From contig NZ_JALJRA010000014.1 of assembly GCF_022968135.1 (NCBI RefSeq), positions 82,392 to 146,391 of the forward strand: a stretch of 64,000 nucleotides of DNA, read 5' to 3'. The notes below the pieces were generated by a model. That model did not search any database, was not told where the DNA came from, and was given only the letters and a program-made list of their open reading frames with translations. The translations under genes and the position numbers were made by a program. Below are positions 19,690-31,622 of this stretch, piece by piece. Source of the DNA: Pseudorhizobium tarimense (lineage in GTDB: Bacteria > Pseudomonadota > Alphaproteobacteria > Rhizobiales > Rhizobiaceae). How positions within the stretch are numbered: the first letter of the stretch is position 1; each line of letters begins with the position of its first letter.

Positions 19690-21063
19690 ATGATCCCTGA
19701 GACCGAGCGTCGACGGGACGATATGCGTGCCTTGGTGATCGTGCCGGTGCTCAAGCAGGCGCGCGCCCAGCGGGCTGCAGGGGCGGATGCCGCAGTGCCC
19801 GCGCCGCATCGCTCCGACGAGGCACGCTTGGAAGAGGCGACCGGGCTTGCCCGCGCGATCGACCTGACGATCGCTCAGGGGCTGATCGTCACCGTCTCCC
19901 AGCCGCGGCCTGCGACGCTGATCGGAACCGGCAAGATCGAGGAGATAAAGGCTCTGCTCGACGAGCACGATGCCGGCCTCGTCATCGTCGATCACCCGCT
20001 CACCCCGGTGCAGCAGCGCAACCTCGAGAAGGAATGGAACGCCAAGGTCATCGACCGCACGGGCCTCATTCTGGAAATCTTCGGCCGCCGCGCTTCTACC
20101 AAGGAGGGCACGCTGCAGGTCGATCTGGCGCATCTAAATTACCAGAAGGGCCGCCTCGTCCGCTCCTGGACCCACCTTGAACGCCAGCGCGGTGGCGCGG
20201 GATTCATGGGCGGTCCCGGCGAAACCCAGATCGAGGCCGACCGCCGGCTCCTACAGGAGCGCATCGTCAAGCTGGAGCGCGAACTCGAACAGGTCGTGCG
20301 CACCCGCCAGCTCCACCGCGCCAAGCGCCGCAAGGTCCCGCATCCGATCGTCGCCCTCGTCGGCTATACCAATGCCGGAAAATCGACGCTCTTCAACCGC
20401 ATCACCGGCGCCGGCGTGCTGGCGGAAAACATGCTGTTTGCGACGCTCGACCCGACGCTGCGCCGCATGAAGCTGCCGCACGGCCGCACCGTCATCCTCT
20501 CTGATACGGTCGGCTTCATCTCCGACCTGCCGACGCACCTCGTCGCCGCCTTCCGCGCGACGCTCGAAGAGGTGCTCGAAGCGGACCTCATCCTGCACGT
20601 GCGCGACATGTCGGACCCGGACAATGGCGCCCAGTCCGCAGACGTCATGCGCATCCTCTCCGATCTGGGCATCGACGAGAAGGAGCGCGAGGAGCGCATC
20701 ATCGAGGTCTGGAATAAGATTGACCGTCTGCCGCCCGAGCAGCATGATGCTCTGACCGAGCGCGCCGAGGGCCGCGACAACGTCATGGCCGTCTCCGCCG
20801 TAACGGGCGAGGGCATCGACCCACTGATGGTGGAGATTGCTAGACGGCTCTCCGGCGTTCTGACGGAAACCACGGTGACGATCCCCACCGAAAGGCTCTC
20901 GCTCGTCTCCTGGGTCTATGAAAATGCCGTCGTCGATGAGCGTCGGGATCTCGAGGACGGCTCGGTAGAACTCGATGTTCGCCTGTCGGAAAGCCAGGCG
21001 GCGGAACTGGAGCGCAAGCTCGGCAACGGCGCCAAGCCGGAAAAGGAAGACTGGGAGCGGTAG
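19690..21063 (+). CDS. hflX: Ribosome-associated GTPase HflX
   Basis: A 457-aa GTPase that splits or rescues stalled ribosomes. The N-terminal HflX domain contains [28 protein letters not shown] residues and a glycine-rich hinge ([16 protein letters not shown]). The G domain starts [14 protein letters not shown] at about 225, followed by [11 protein letters not shown] and WNKIDRL. The start is not certain: ATG 19690 and an in-frame ATG at 19723 ([12 protein letters not shown]) are both possible, and neither has a strong ribosome binding site. It is probably co-transcribed with hfq. Confidence 0.94.
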   Translation: MIPETERRRDDMRALVIVPVLKQARAQRAAGADAAVPAPHRSDEARLEEATGLARAIDLTIAQGLIVTVSQPRPATLIGTGKIEEIKALLDEHDAGLVIVDHPLTPVQQRNLEKEWNAKVIDRTGLILEIFGRRASTKEGTLQVDLAHLNYQKGRLVRSWTHLERQRGGAGFMGGPGETQIEADRRLLQERIVKLERELEQVVRTRQLHRAKRRKVPHPIVALVGYTNAGKSTLFNRITGAGVLAENMLFATLDPTLRRMKLPHGRTVILSDTVGFISDLPTHLVAAFRATLEEVLEADLILHVRDMSDPDNGAQSADVMRILSDLGIDEKEREERIIEVWNKIDRLPPEQHDALTERAEGRDNVMAVSAVTGEGIDPLMVEIARRLSGVLTETTVTIPTERLSLVSWVYENAVVDERRDLEDGSVELDVRLSESQAAELERKLGNGAKPEKEDWER

Positions 21064-21090
21064 CGGGTCATTGGTTCGGAGGAGGCGGGG

Positions 21091-21678
21091 ATGCAGCACG
21101 GCAGTGACGAGATCGAAGCCTTCTTCTCCGGGGCTGGATCTTGGCAGGCGGAACTCGGCGCCCTCCGCCGCATCCTGCTCCACTGCGGTCTGACCGAGGA
21201 GTTCAAGTGGAGCTCGCCCTGCTACACCGTTGACGGCGGCAATGTCGCGCTCCTCTGGGGCTTCAAGGACAGCGCCACACTCGGCTTCTTCAAGGGCATC
21301 CTGCTCAAGGATCCCGCAGGGCTTCTTGTCGCTCCCGGCGAGAATACGCGCTCCTCGCGAGTGATGCGATTCACGACGCTCGACCAGATCATCGAAGTCG
21401 AGCCGTCGATCCGGGACTATGTGCGCGAGGCGATCGAACTTGAGAGGGCGGGGGCCAAAGTGGACCTGCCGAAGGACGATCTGGCCTATCCCGAGGAACT
21501 CCTTGCGGCTCTGGAGGACGATCCCGAACTGCAGAGTGCTTTCGAAGCACTGACGCCCGGCCGCCGACGCGGTTACGTGCTCCACTTCTCACGGCCCAAG
21601 CAGCCGGCGACGCGCCAATCGCGCATCGCCCGCAGCCGCGACCGGATCCTGGCCGGCAAGGGGATGCACGACCGGTAG
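21091..21678 (+). CDS. YdeI/OmpD-associated DUF1801-type protein
   Basis: A 195-aa soluble protein. The N-terminal DUF1801 (YjbR/CyaY-like) part reads LRRILLHCGLTEEFKWSSPC and GFKDSATLGFFKG. The C-terminal part has the bacteriocin-protection/OmpD-associated pattern LAYPEELLAALEDDPELQS and GRRRGYVLHFSRPKQ. The fold is known but the cellular role is not. A GGAGG lies 10 bases before the ATG. It follows hflX by 27 bp and is convergent with the SDR gene downstream. Confidence 0.82.
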   Translation: MQHGSDEIEAFFSGAGSWQAELGALRRILLHCGLTEEFKWSSPCYTVDGGNVALLWGFKDSATLGFFKGILLKDPAGLLVAPGENTRSSRVMRFTTLDQIIEVEPSIRDYVREAIELERAGAKVDLPKDDLAYPEELLAALEDDPELQSAFEALTPGRRRGYVLHFSRPKQPATRQSRIARSRDRILAGKGMHDR

Positions 21679-21711
21679 GCAAGGCAGCCCGCCCTGCCGC
21701 CATAAGATGCC

Positions 21712-22461
21712 TTACCCGGAAAGCGCCACCGCATCGGCGCCCGCCGGAATTCGCATGGGCGAGGCCGGATCGGTCGCGGCCTGCCAGACCGCCGCTACCA
21801 CATCGGCCGGATGTGTAACCGGTGCATCCGCTTGCTGCTCTCGGGCGCGGAAGATACCGGCGACGAAGTCGGAATATGGCTCGGGAAAGCCGCCTTGCCC
21901 CTGCAATCGCGTCCGCGCTGTGTCACCAAAGCTTGTTTGCGGTGCACGGCCCGGCAAGACCAGCCGCACCCTGACGTTGAACGGCTCAAGCTCCAGTGCT
22001 GCCGATTCGGTCAGCGCGTTTACGGCCGCCTTGCTTGCAGTATAGGCCGGCAGGAGCGGCAGCGGCTTTAGCGTCACGCTGGACGAGACGTTGACGATCA
22101 CGCCCTCGCGGCGCTCGCGAAACTGCGGCAGCACCGCCTGCATCATGGCGATGGTGCCGAAGATGTTGGTTTCGAAAAGATCCCGCACGGTCTCCATCGG
22201 CGTGCCTTCCAGGACGTTCATCCAGCCGATGCCGGCATTGTTGACGAGGACATCGATCGGGCCCGCCGCTTCGACGGCCGCACGGATGTTCTCGGCATCG
22301 CGAACGTCGAGCGCCAGAACCGTAAGATTGCTGGAGGAGGGGAGGATGTCACTGCGCGGCGAGCGCATCGTCGCCACCGCGCGCCAGCCCTTGTCGAGGA
22401 AGAACTTCGCGATTTCCAAACCGAAGCCGGATGAGCAGCCGGTTATAAGAACGGTTTTCAT
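21712..22461 (-). CDS. Short-chain dehydrogenase/reductase
   Basis: A 249-aa classical SDR with the cofactor motif TGCSSGFG near the N terminus, the NNAG segment, and the catalytic Ser plus YTASK (Tyr-x-x-x-Lys). The substrate cannot be told from sequence. The start at 22461 is preferred because GGAGACAGGT sits just upstream; an ATG four codons earlier (22473) lacks this. It is divergent from an AraC-type regulator 92 bp away, which is likely to control it. Confidence 0.88.
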   Translation of the reverse strand: MKTVLITGCSSGFGLEIAKFFLDKGWRAVATMRSPRSDILPSSSNLTVLALDVRDAENIRAAVEAAGPIDVLVNNAGIGWMNVLEGTPMETVRDLFETNIFGTIAMMQAVLPQFRERREGVIVNVSSSVTLKPLPLLPAYTASKAAVNALTESAALELEPFNVRVRLVLPGRAPQTSFGDTARTRLQGQGGFPEPYSDFVAGIFRAREQQADAPVTHPADVVAAVWQAATDPASPMRIPAGADAVALSG

Positions 22462-22491
22462 ACCTGTCTCCATGTTTACGTCATGGGATTA

Positions 22492-22520
22492 TGGACCTGC
22501 TTTTAGGGATCATCTATAAT
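22492..22520 (+). promoter_or_regulatory. Putative sigma-70 promoter for the AraC-type gene
   Basis: TGGACC at 22492-22497 and a perfect TATAAT at 22515-22520 are separated by 17 bases and point to the AraC-type gene, whose start is 34 bases downstream. The -35 box is only a partial match. The element also sits in the shared region with the divergent SDR gene. Confidence 0.4.
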
Positions 22521-22553
22521 AGCAAGTCGCAATAGCGTTATCACGAGTATCGT

Positions 22554-23480
22554 TTGACGGATCCTCTCGCCCAGATCGTCGAAGTTCTTGCTCCCGTCGC
22601 CCCGCTGTCGAAAGTCGTCAGCGGCTCTGGCCCCTGGCGCGTCGATCGCTTCGAGCGCGGCGATCCCTTCTATTGCGTGGTGCTGGAAGGCGGCGCGCGC
22701 CTGTCCGTGCACGATCGTCCGTCGATCGTCTTGGAGGAGGGAGACTTCGTCCTGATCCCTGCTGCCTTCGCCTTCAGCACGACAAGCGTGGCCGAGCCCC
22801 ACCCCAGCGATGAGACGCAGTGGGCCATCACCATGCTCGAAGGAGAAACGCGGCACGGCGATCCGCACGGTCCTGCGGATGTCCGCATGCTGATCGGCCA
22901 CTTCGTCTTCGGCTCCCCGGACAGGGAACCGCTCGTCTCGCTCCTGCCGCAGCTCCTGCACATCCGCGGAGAAAGGCGGCTATCGATGCTGGTGCGACTG
23001 ATCACAGAGGAAGCGCGGACGGGCCGACCGGCGCGGGAGATGATCCTGGCCCGCCTGCTCGAGGTCCTGCTTGTGGAAGCGCTGCGCTCGGCGACAGCGG
23101 AAGCCGCACCACAAGGCATCATGCGGGCGCTTACCGATCCGCGGCTGGCACTCGCCATCCGGCGCTTGCATCAGGATCCGGCCCGGCCCTGGACCGTCGA
23201 ACAGATGGCCGAGGAAGCAGCCCTTTCTCGCTCCGCCTTCTTCAACCGCTTCCGGCAGAAGCTGGGTGTTACGCCGATGGAATATCTGACTTCCTGGCGC
23301 ATGGCGCTGGCGAAGAACCTGCTGCGCTCAAGGCAGGCTGGCCTGCAGGAGATTGCCGAGCAAATCGGCTACGGCTCCGCCAGCGCCTTCAGCACGGCCT
23401 TCACCAGGCTGGTCGGCATACCGCCATCCCGCTATGCAGAGCAGGCGGCCGCAATCGGTCAACCCCTGGTAGCCGCCTGA
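22554..23480 (+). CDS. AraC-family transcriptional regulator with cupin N-terminus
   Basis: A 308-aa regulator. The N-terminal AraC-type cupin region (about 20-190) contains GDPFYCVVLEGGARL and a typical effector-binding strand pattern. The C-terminal 100 residues hold two helix-turn-helix units (TVEQMAEEAALSRSAFFNRF and LQEIAEQIGYGSASAFSTAF). The start appears to be TTG at 22554; no ATG or GTG fits the conserved N terminus better. In rhizobia such genes often control the adjacent divergent SDR gene, which is an inference here. Confidence 0.85.
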   Translation: MTDPLAQIVEVLAPVAPLSKVVSGSGPWRVDRFERGDPFYCVVLEGGARLSVHDRPSIVLEEGDFVLIPAAFAFSTTSVAEPHPSDETQWAITMLEGETRHGDPHGPADVRMLIGHFVFGSPDREPLVSLLPQLLHIRGERRLSMLVRLITEEARTGRPAREMILARLLEVLLVEALRSATAEAAPQGIMRALTDPRLALAIRRLHQDPARPWTVEQMAEEAALSRSAFFNRFRQKLGVTPMEYLTSWRMALAKNLLRSRQAGLQEIAEQIGYGSASAFSTAFTRLVGIPPSRYAEQAAAIGQPLVAA

Positions 23481-23554
23481 GCTTTGGACGGCGATGGCGC
23501 GGATCTGCGGGTGATGCCGCGCAAACAGTCGAAACACTCATGGAGGCAGCTTAC

Positions 23555-24091
23555 GTGACGAAGAGGTTGATCCGCCTCGCCCAATCCGAAGAGGCCGAAC
23601 GACTTTCCGCCGTCGAGCGATCGGCGGCGCAGGCCTTTCTGCACTGGCCGCCTTTTGCCTGGCTTGCCCAATTTGAAGGGCAGGCCATTGAACGGCATCT
23701 GGAACTGATGCGTGCCGGGACCAACTGGCTTGCGACCGATGATGATGAAATCGTCGGTTTCCTCAGCGCCGAAGCAATCGACCGTGAGCTTCACATCTGG
23801 GAGCTGTCTGTTGCATTGGATCATCAGCGCCTCGGGTGGGGAAGCGCCCTGCTGCGCCATGCGTTGCAGGCGGCTCAGGCCCGCGGCCTAGAGGCGGTGA
23901 CTTTGACCACTTTCCGTAATGTCCCATGGAATGGGCCGTTCTACGAGCGCTTCGGGTTCCGCTACCTGACGCCGGAGGATGTTGGCAGGCGGTTGATCGA
24001 GATCCTCCTCAACGAGGCCGAACATGGCCTGCCTCCTGGGGAGCGCTGCGCCATGCGGCTTTCGCTAGGGGAGCCGGCATCTGCGCGATAG
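23555..24091 (+). CDS. GNAT-family N-acetyltransferase
   Basis: A 178-aa acetyltransferase with the GNAT motif A region LDHQRLGWGSALLRHALQAA (Q/RxxGxG/A type) and a motif B ending FYERFGFRYL. The substrate is unknown. The start is taken as GTG at 23555, preceded by GGAGG eight bases earlier; an in-frame ATG at 23540 is overlapped by that GGAGG. It lies 74 bp after the AraC gene in the same direction. Confidence 0.8.
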   Translation: MTKRLIRLAQSEEAERLSAVERSAAQAFLHWPPFAWLAQFEGQAIERHLELMRAGTNWLATDDDEIVGFLSAEAIDRELHIWELSVALDHQRLGWGSALLRHALQAAQARGLEAVTLTTFRNVPWNGPFYERFGFRYLTPEDVGRRLIEILLNEAEHGLPPGERCAMRLSLGEPASAR

Positions 24092-24138
24092 CGCTCCCCG
24101 GCCGGCGAGGGGTCGCGGCAGGATTTGCAGGTCGGAGA

Positions 24139-24640
24139 TCATGCTTCGGCCTCTCTCGCGGTTTCTGCCTCGGTCGATCTTACACCCGCGCCTGCGTTGC
24201 AAGGCGCATCAACTCCGACTGCCCCCCGTGTCCCCGTCTTGACAAAGATGTTGCCGAGGTGGGTTTTCGCAGTTGTCAACGCGACACGCTGGGACTGCGC
24301 CGCTTCTGCGCGCGTCTTTCCCGCCAGTAACTCCCGCAGCATCCGGCTTTCCGCATCCGTCAGGCCAAAGGCGGAGGCGAGGGAATCGCTGCGCTGCGCC
24401 TCGTCATTGGCCGCGCCGAGAAAGACCGCCGCAACGGCGCCGGGATAGGGCAATTTGCGAATCCCTGAGGGAGACAGCGGCAACACATGTGCGAGTATGG
24501 GTGCGGCGGCGGCGTGGTGCAGGGCTGTCGCGATCCCCGCCGAAGAGGCGACGAAACCGTCGCTGCGTGCCTTCCTGATGGCCTCTCGCAGATCGCGCCT
24601 TGCTGATGCCGCGGTCGCTGCGGATCCTGTCGGCCGCTAC
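24139..24640 (-). pseudogene. LuxR-type helix-turn-helix regulator, decayed
   Basis: On the minus strand a frame without a proper start ends in a recognisable LuxR-type DNA-binding domain (FGLTDAESRMLRELLAGK, then TAKTHLGNIFVKTGTR). A run of six C at 24222-24227 (G on the coding strand) marks a one-base insertion. In the other frame the expected ending SELMRLATQARV follows, with a stop at 24180. Upstream the frame meets a stop near 24640, so the sensory N terminus is gone. It is best read as a truncated and frameshifted regulator gene and accounts for most of the gap between the acetyltransferase and mazG. Confidence 0.65.
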
Positions 24641-24730
24641 CCTAGGCGTCCTCGCTGTGGCAAATCTTTATCCTTGGAGCTGGGCCGCGAGCGCGCCAGT
24701 CTTCGCCCCTTCATCCTGAAAGGCGCGATT

Positions 24731-25558
24731 TCAGCGGCGCTCCCCCAGCTTCGCCGCCTGCCAAAGCTCCTCCATCCGCTCCAGCGTCGCAGCTTCGAGC
24801 GTCTCGCCCGATTTCTGAAGTTCCGTCTCGATGTGCCTGAACCGACGCCGGAACTTCGTGTTCGTGCCGCGCAGGGCATCCTCCGGATCGGCATCGACAT
24901 GGCGGCCGATGTTGACGAGGGCGAAGATGAGGTCGCCGAGCTCGTCCTTCATTTTGTCCTTCTGTCCACCGCGCAGCGCCTCGCGCAATTCGCCGATCTC
25001 CTCCTCGATCTTGTCGAGGATGGGCTCTGCTTCCGACCAGTCGAAGCCGACCTTGGCCGCCCGCTGCTGCAGCTTCAGCGCCTCCGTCAGCGCCGGTTGG
25101 CTGCGCTGCACGCTGCCGAGGAAGCCCGCCTTGAAGTCTCCGGTGATCCCGCGTCGCGCCCGTCGCTCTGCGCGCTCCCGCTTTTCCTCCGCCTTGATCT
25201 CGTCCCACTGGATCTTGACCGCATCGGGCGTGTCGGCGTCGGAGACGGCGAAGACATGCGGGTGGCGGCGGATCATCTTCCGCGTCACCGCATGAACGAC
25301 ATCCCCAAAGGAAAACTCACCGGCTTCGTCGGCCATCTGCGCGTGATAGACCACCTGCAGAAGCAGGTCGCCTAATTCCTCGCACAGATCATCGAGATCG
25401 TTTCGCTCGATAGCATCGGCCACCTCGTAGGCCTCTTCGATCGTGTAGGGCTTGATGGTCTCGAAGTTCTGAACGATGTCCCAGGGGCAGCCCGTCTTCG
25501 GGTCGCGCAGCGCCTTCATGATCTCGATCAGGCGGGAAATGTCTTGTGAAGCTTCCAT
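24731..25558 (-). CDS. mazG: Nucleoside triphosphate pyrophosphohydrolase MazG
   Basis: A 275-aa house-cleaning enzyme that hydrolyses NTPs to NMP and pyrophosphate. Two MazG domains are visible: the first with CPWDIVQNFETIKPYTIEEA and the metal-binding EEAYEV...EELGDLL pattern, the second with a similar GELREAL...ELGDLIFALVN pattern. Length and architecture match the E. coli-type protein. It ends 640 bp from the acetyltransferase and starts 24 bp downstream of the deaminase gene, so the two are likely co-transcribed. Confidence 0.93.
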   Translation of the reverse strand: MEASQDISRLIEIMKALRDPKTGCPWDIVQNFETIKPYTIEEAYEVADAIERNDLDDLCEELGDLLLQVVYHAQMADEAGEFSFGDVVHAVTRKMIRRHPHVFAVSDADTPDAVKIQWDEIKAEEKRERAERRARRGITGDFKAGFLGSVQRSQPALTEALKLQQRAAKVGFDWSEAEPILDKIEEEIGELREALRGGQKDKMKDELGDLIFALVNIGRHVDADPEDALRGTNTKFRRRFRHIETELQKSGETLEAATLERMEELWQAAKLGERR

Positions 25559-25581
25559 GGGGTTTTTCGTCCTGACGGGAT

Positions 25582-26160
25582 TTAGCGGAGCGGGATCGCG
25601 TTGCCGGATTTGCCGGCCTGATAGGTGCCGGAGAGCCGGTCATAGGCGGCGCGGATCTTTACCGACTGCTCCAGCAGGGCCGTGCGCTTCGGCTCCTCCT
25701 CCACCGCGACGAGCTCCGCGATCGAATGGGAATGCCAGAAGGTGTTCTGCCGACGGTAGCCACCCGGCGGGAGCCCGAAGACCTCGTTGAGGATCTTCAG
25801 GTCATGCGGAATGGCGAAGGCGTCGCGGGAATCCTCGTGGCTGAAGAAGTAGTAGAAGTTGTCGAAGCCCGCCCAGGTGATCGCCGACATGCACATGGTG
25901 CAGGGTTCGTGGGTGGAGAGGAAGATCAGCTCCTTCGTGTCCGGCTTCTCGCCGAGCTCGTAAAAGCGCTTCAGCGCATGCACTTCACCGTGCCAGAGCG
26001 GGTTCTCCAGCTCGTTGTTGGTCTCGGCAATGACCAGCGACAGGTCCGGCTTGCGCAGGATCGCCGCCCCGAACACCTTGTTGCCGGCCGTAACGCCCGC
26101 TTCCGTCAGCGGCAGGATGTCGTGTTCGATCACGTCGAGCAGGCGAGGGGCAAGCGTCAT
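25582..26160 (-). CDS. Nucleoside deaminase of the cytidine/deoxycytidylate fold
   Basis: A 192-aa zinc-dependent deaminase. The catalytic HxE is His57/Glu59 (LWHGEVHAL) and the zinc cysteines are Cys87 and Cys90 (HEPCTMC). The family includes guanine, cytosine and tRNA adenosine deaminases, and the substrate here cannot be told. The start at 26160 (MTLAPRLLDVIE) fits the family; a longer frame to 26199 adds residues without support. It is upstream of mazG in the same direction, so a joint role in clearing modified nucleotides is plausible. Confidence 0.82.
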   Translation of the reverse strand: MTLAPRLLDVIEHDILPLTEAGVTAGNKVFGAAILRKPDLSLVIAETNNELENPLWHGEVHALKRFYELGEKPDTKELIFLSTHEPCTMCMSAITWAGFDNFYYFFSHEDSRDAFAIPHDLKILNEVFGLPPGGYRRQNTFWHSHSIAELVAVEEEPKRTALLEQSVKIRAAYDRLSGTYQAGKSGNAIPLR

Positions 26161-26353
26161 GAGGCGGAAGTCCTTTGGGAGTTGCTGCCGGACCGGCAAT
26201 GGTCGCGGGCGGAGGGTTGCTCCGGTCGCTTTTACTCAAGAATGCCGGCCGACGAGAACAGAAATGTTCGCCTTCCGACGAACTCGCATAACAGTTTCTT
26301 CTGTCGGATGGACTGATGCATGATATTGGGCAGCCAAGCTCGGAAAGGCCTCC

Positions 26354-27786
<1,433 letters not shown>

Positions 27787-27790
<4 letters not shown>

Positions 27791-28101
27791 CTGACAAGGT
27801 GCTGACCGCCAACCGCCTGAGCGACGGCATTGCCGTGTGGCTGGACGCCAACGGCCAATGGGTGGAGAGCCTGCAGGACGCGCTCGTTGCGCGCCATGCC
27901 GAGGCTGTCGCCTCGCTGGAAGCGATCGGCAAGCGAGACTTCGCCGCCAATCGCGTCGTGGACGTCAACGTCATCGACGTTCAGGAGGTCGAGGGCAAGC
28001 TTTGGCCGATCCGCTTGCGCGAGCGCATCCGCGCCGCCGGCCCCACTATGGAATACGCCGCCGGCTACCGGCCGGCCGATGCCGCCTTTATCGCAGTCTG
28101 A
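27787..28101 (+). CDS. DUF2849 family small protein
   Basis: A 104-aa protein between cysG and cysI, matching the DUF2849 pattern (VLTANRLSDGIAVWLDANGQW, LRERIRAAGPTMEY). The family is found in alphaproteobacteria next to sulfite reductase genes. No biochemical role is known to me; context suggests support of sulfite reduction or siroheme delivery. It overlaps cysG by four bases and lies nine bases before cysI. Confidence 0.88.
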
Positions 28102-28110
28102 GGAAGTCTC

Positions 28111-29781
<1,671 letters not shown>

Positions 29782-29792
29782 GGGAGGGTGCA

Positions 29793-30311
29793 ATGACAAG
29801 GATCTGGAGAGAAACCGGCTTCGTCGAGAACGACCCATGGGTGATCGAGACGGAGGACGCACCGGCGACGGGCGAGCAGAAGCCGCTGCTGACCCTCGAC
29901 CAGCTGATCGAGAAGGCCGATGCCAGCAATGATGTCGGGCTTGGCGTGCTGGTGCGGCCCGCCGACGACGTGCGGCGGCTCGAACCCTACCTCTACCGCC
30001 TGGAGATCGTGGCGCTGCAGTTCCCCGCCTTCAACGACGGCCGGGCCTTCAGCCACGCCTCGCTCCTGCGTGAACGTCTCAACTACAGACAAGAGCTGCG
30101 CGCCGTCGGCGATGTGCTGATCGACCAGATCCCGCTGATGCTGCGGGTCGGGATCGACAGCTTCGCGGTCACCAATGAGACGGCGCTGAAGCGTCTGGCG
30201 GAAGGCCGGCTGCCGGGGATCGCCGAGCATTACCAGCCGGCGGCGCGCGACGCGGCCAAGGGCCCTGCCTACAGCTGGCGGCGCCGTTCGCTCGCCCCGA
30301 GCGAGGTGTAA
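29793..30311 (+). CDS. DUF934 family protein of the sulfite reduction cluster
   Basis: A 172-aa soluble protein of the DUF934 family (PLLTLDQLIEKADASNDVGL, YRLEIVALQFPAFNDGRAFS, YRQELRAVGDVLIDQIPLML). The family is almost always encoded beside cysI in alphaproteobacteria and is sometimes called an oxidoreductase, without biochemical proof known to me. GGGGAGGG precedes the ATG by six bases. It begins 11 bp after cysI, so co-transcription is clear. Confidence 0.88.
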   Translation: MTRIWRETGFVENDPWVIETEDAPATGEQKPLLTLDQLIEKADASNDVGLGVLVRPADDVRRLEPYLYRLEIVALQFPAFNDGRAFSHASLLRERLNYRQELRAVGDVLIDQIPLMLRVGIDSFAVTNETALKRLAEGRLPGIAEHYQPAARDAAKGPAYSWRRRSLAPSEV

Positions 30312-30436
30312 GCGGACTCTGCCGCACATATTTTCCCCGGCCACCCGCGGCATATGCACGCGGATGCCTTCAAATGCGGGTACGGATGGTATATTTCGCT
30401 CCGCAGGACAAAAGACGCAAGCGAAACGGAAGTCGC

Positions 30437-31270
30437 ATGAACGCTCCAGCCAAGACGGATGACTTTGCCCCCCAGGCCGCCACCAAGCCGGCGATCCCGG
30501 ATGGCGTCTATGGCGAGACGGTGCTGGCGGTCGAGCATTACACCGATCACCTGTTCCGCTTCCGCATGACGCGCCCGGCCGGCTTCCGCTTCCGCTCCGG
30601 CGAGTTCGCCATGATCGGCTTGATGGTCGGAGAAAAGCCGATCTACCGCGCCTATTCGATCGCCAGCCCGTCTTGGGACGAGGAGCTGGAATTCTTCTCG
30701 ATCAAGGTGCCGGACGGCCCGCTCACCTCGCATCTGCAGAAGATCAAGGTCGGCGACACCGTGCTGATGCGCAAGAAGCCGACCGGAACGCTGGTGCTCG
30801 ATGCGCTGACGCCGGCTAAACGTCTCTACATGTTCTCCACCGGCACCGGGATCGCGCCCTTTGCCGGCCTGATTCGCGACCCGGAGACCTATGAGAAGTT
30901 TGACGAGGTCATCCTCACCCATACCTGCCGCGAGGTAGCGGAGCTAAAATACGGCTTCGACCTCATGGAAGAGATCCGCGAGCACGAGCTCCTCTCGGAG
31001 ATCATCGGCACCAAGCTGAAGCATTACCCGACCGTGACCCGCGACCCGTCCTATCCCAACCAAGGGCGCATCACTGACCTGATCGAGACCGGCAAGCTCT
31101 TCACCGACCTCGGCGTGCCGCCGCTCGATGCAACGACCGACCGCGGCATGATCTGCGGCTCGACGGCCATGCTGAAGGACACCAAGGCGCTGCTCGAAGC
31201 CGCCGGCCTCACCGAGGGCGCCAACAACAAACCCGCCGAATTCGTTATCGAACGGGCATTTGTAGGGTGA
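30437..31270 (+). CDS. fpr: Ferredoxin-NADP+ reductase
   Basis: A 277-aa FAD enzyme that moves electrons between NADPH and ferredoxin. The FAD-binding RAYSIASPSWDEELEFFS and PDGPLTSHL come first, then the NADP domain with MFSTGTGIAPFAGLIRDP and the C-terminal FVIERAFVG. The chosen ATG at 30437 begins MNAPAKTDDFAPQ; the frame is open upstream, but family homologues begin here. It follows the cys cluster by 125 bp and could supply its electrons, but may have its own promoter. Confidence 0.93.
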   Translation: MNAPAKTDDFAPQAATKPAIPDGVYGETVLAVEHYTDHLFRFRMTRPAGFRFRSGEFAMIGLMVGEKPIYRAYSIASPSWDEELEFFSIKVPDGPLTSHLQKIKVGDTVLMRKKPTGTLVLDALTPAKRLYMFSTGTGIAPFAGLIRDPETYEKFDEVILTHTCREVAELKYGFDLMEEIREHELLSEIIGTKLKHYPTVTRDPSYPNQGRITDLIETGKLFTDLGVPPLDATTDRGMICGSTAMLKDTKALLEAAGLTEGANNKPAEFVIERAFVG

Positions 31271-31622
31271 GGCGTTGTCGGGCGAAATGCGCCCGACAAA
31301 ACGCTCCAGTGCCATGATGCCGTTGATCTTCAGCGGCAGCGTCCAATCTGGCGGCTGGCTCAGCCGGTGCAGCCACCGCCGGCCGGCGACGCCCGTGGCG
31401 GATCCCGCAACAGCAGACAGACCGCAAGACACACTCCTCCCTTGGCGACCCAAGGTTTTGGCTCCTCGGGGCAAGGGCGAGGATGACGGCCGGGTTGGGC
31501 AGGCCGTATAGCCTCCTTGCAGATGGACGCGTACCACCCTGTCTAATCCGCCGATTTCAGATGCTGTTTTTGTAGACGGATTTTTCGCCGTCACCTCGTG
31601 CCGCCGATTACCGGGCGGAAAG
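31271..31622. other. Intergenic stretch after fpr with a hairpin, no gene seen
   Basis: No gene is supported in this 352-bp stretch. Right after fpr lies a perfect 8-bp inverted repeat with a 5-base loop (31277-31284 and 31290-31297). It can act as an RNA hairpin ending the fpr transcript but lacks a T-tract on the plus strand. The minus strand is open through part of the region, but its translation is arginine-rich and unlike any family I know. Confidence 0.45.

Noticed and set aside
31245..31427. Minus-strand open frame after fpr
   Set aside because: Arg-rich translation with no domain, overlapping the fpr end; likely antisense noise.
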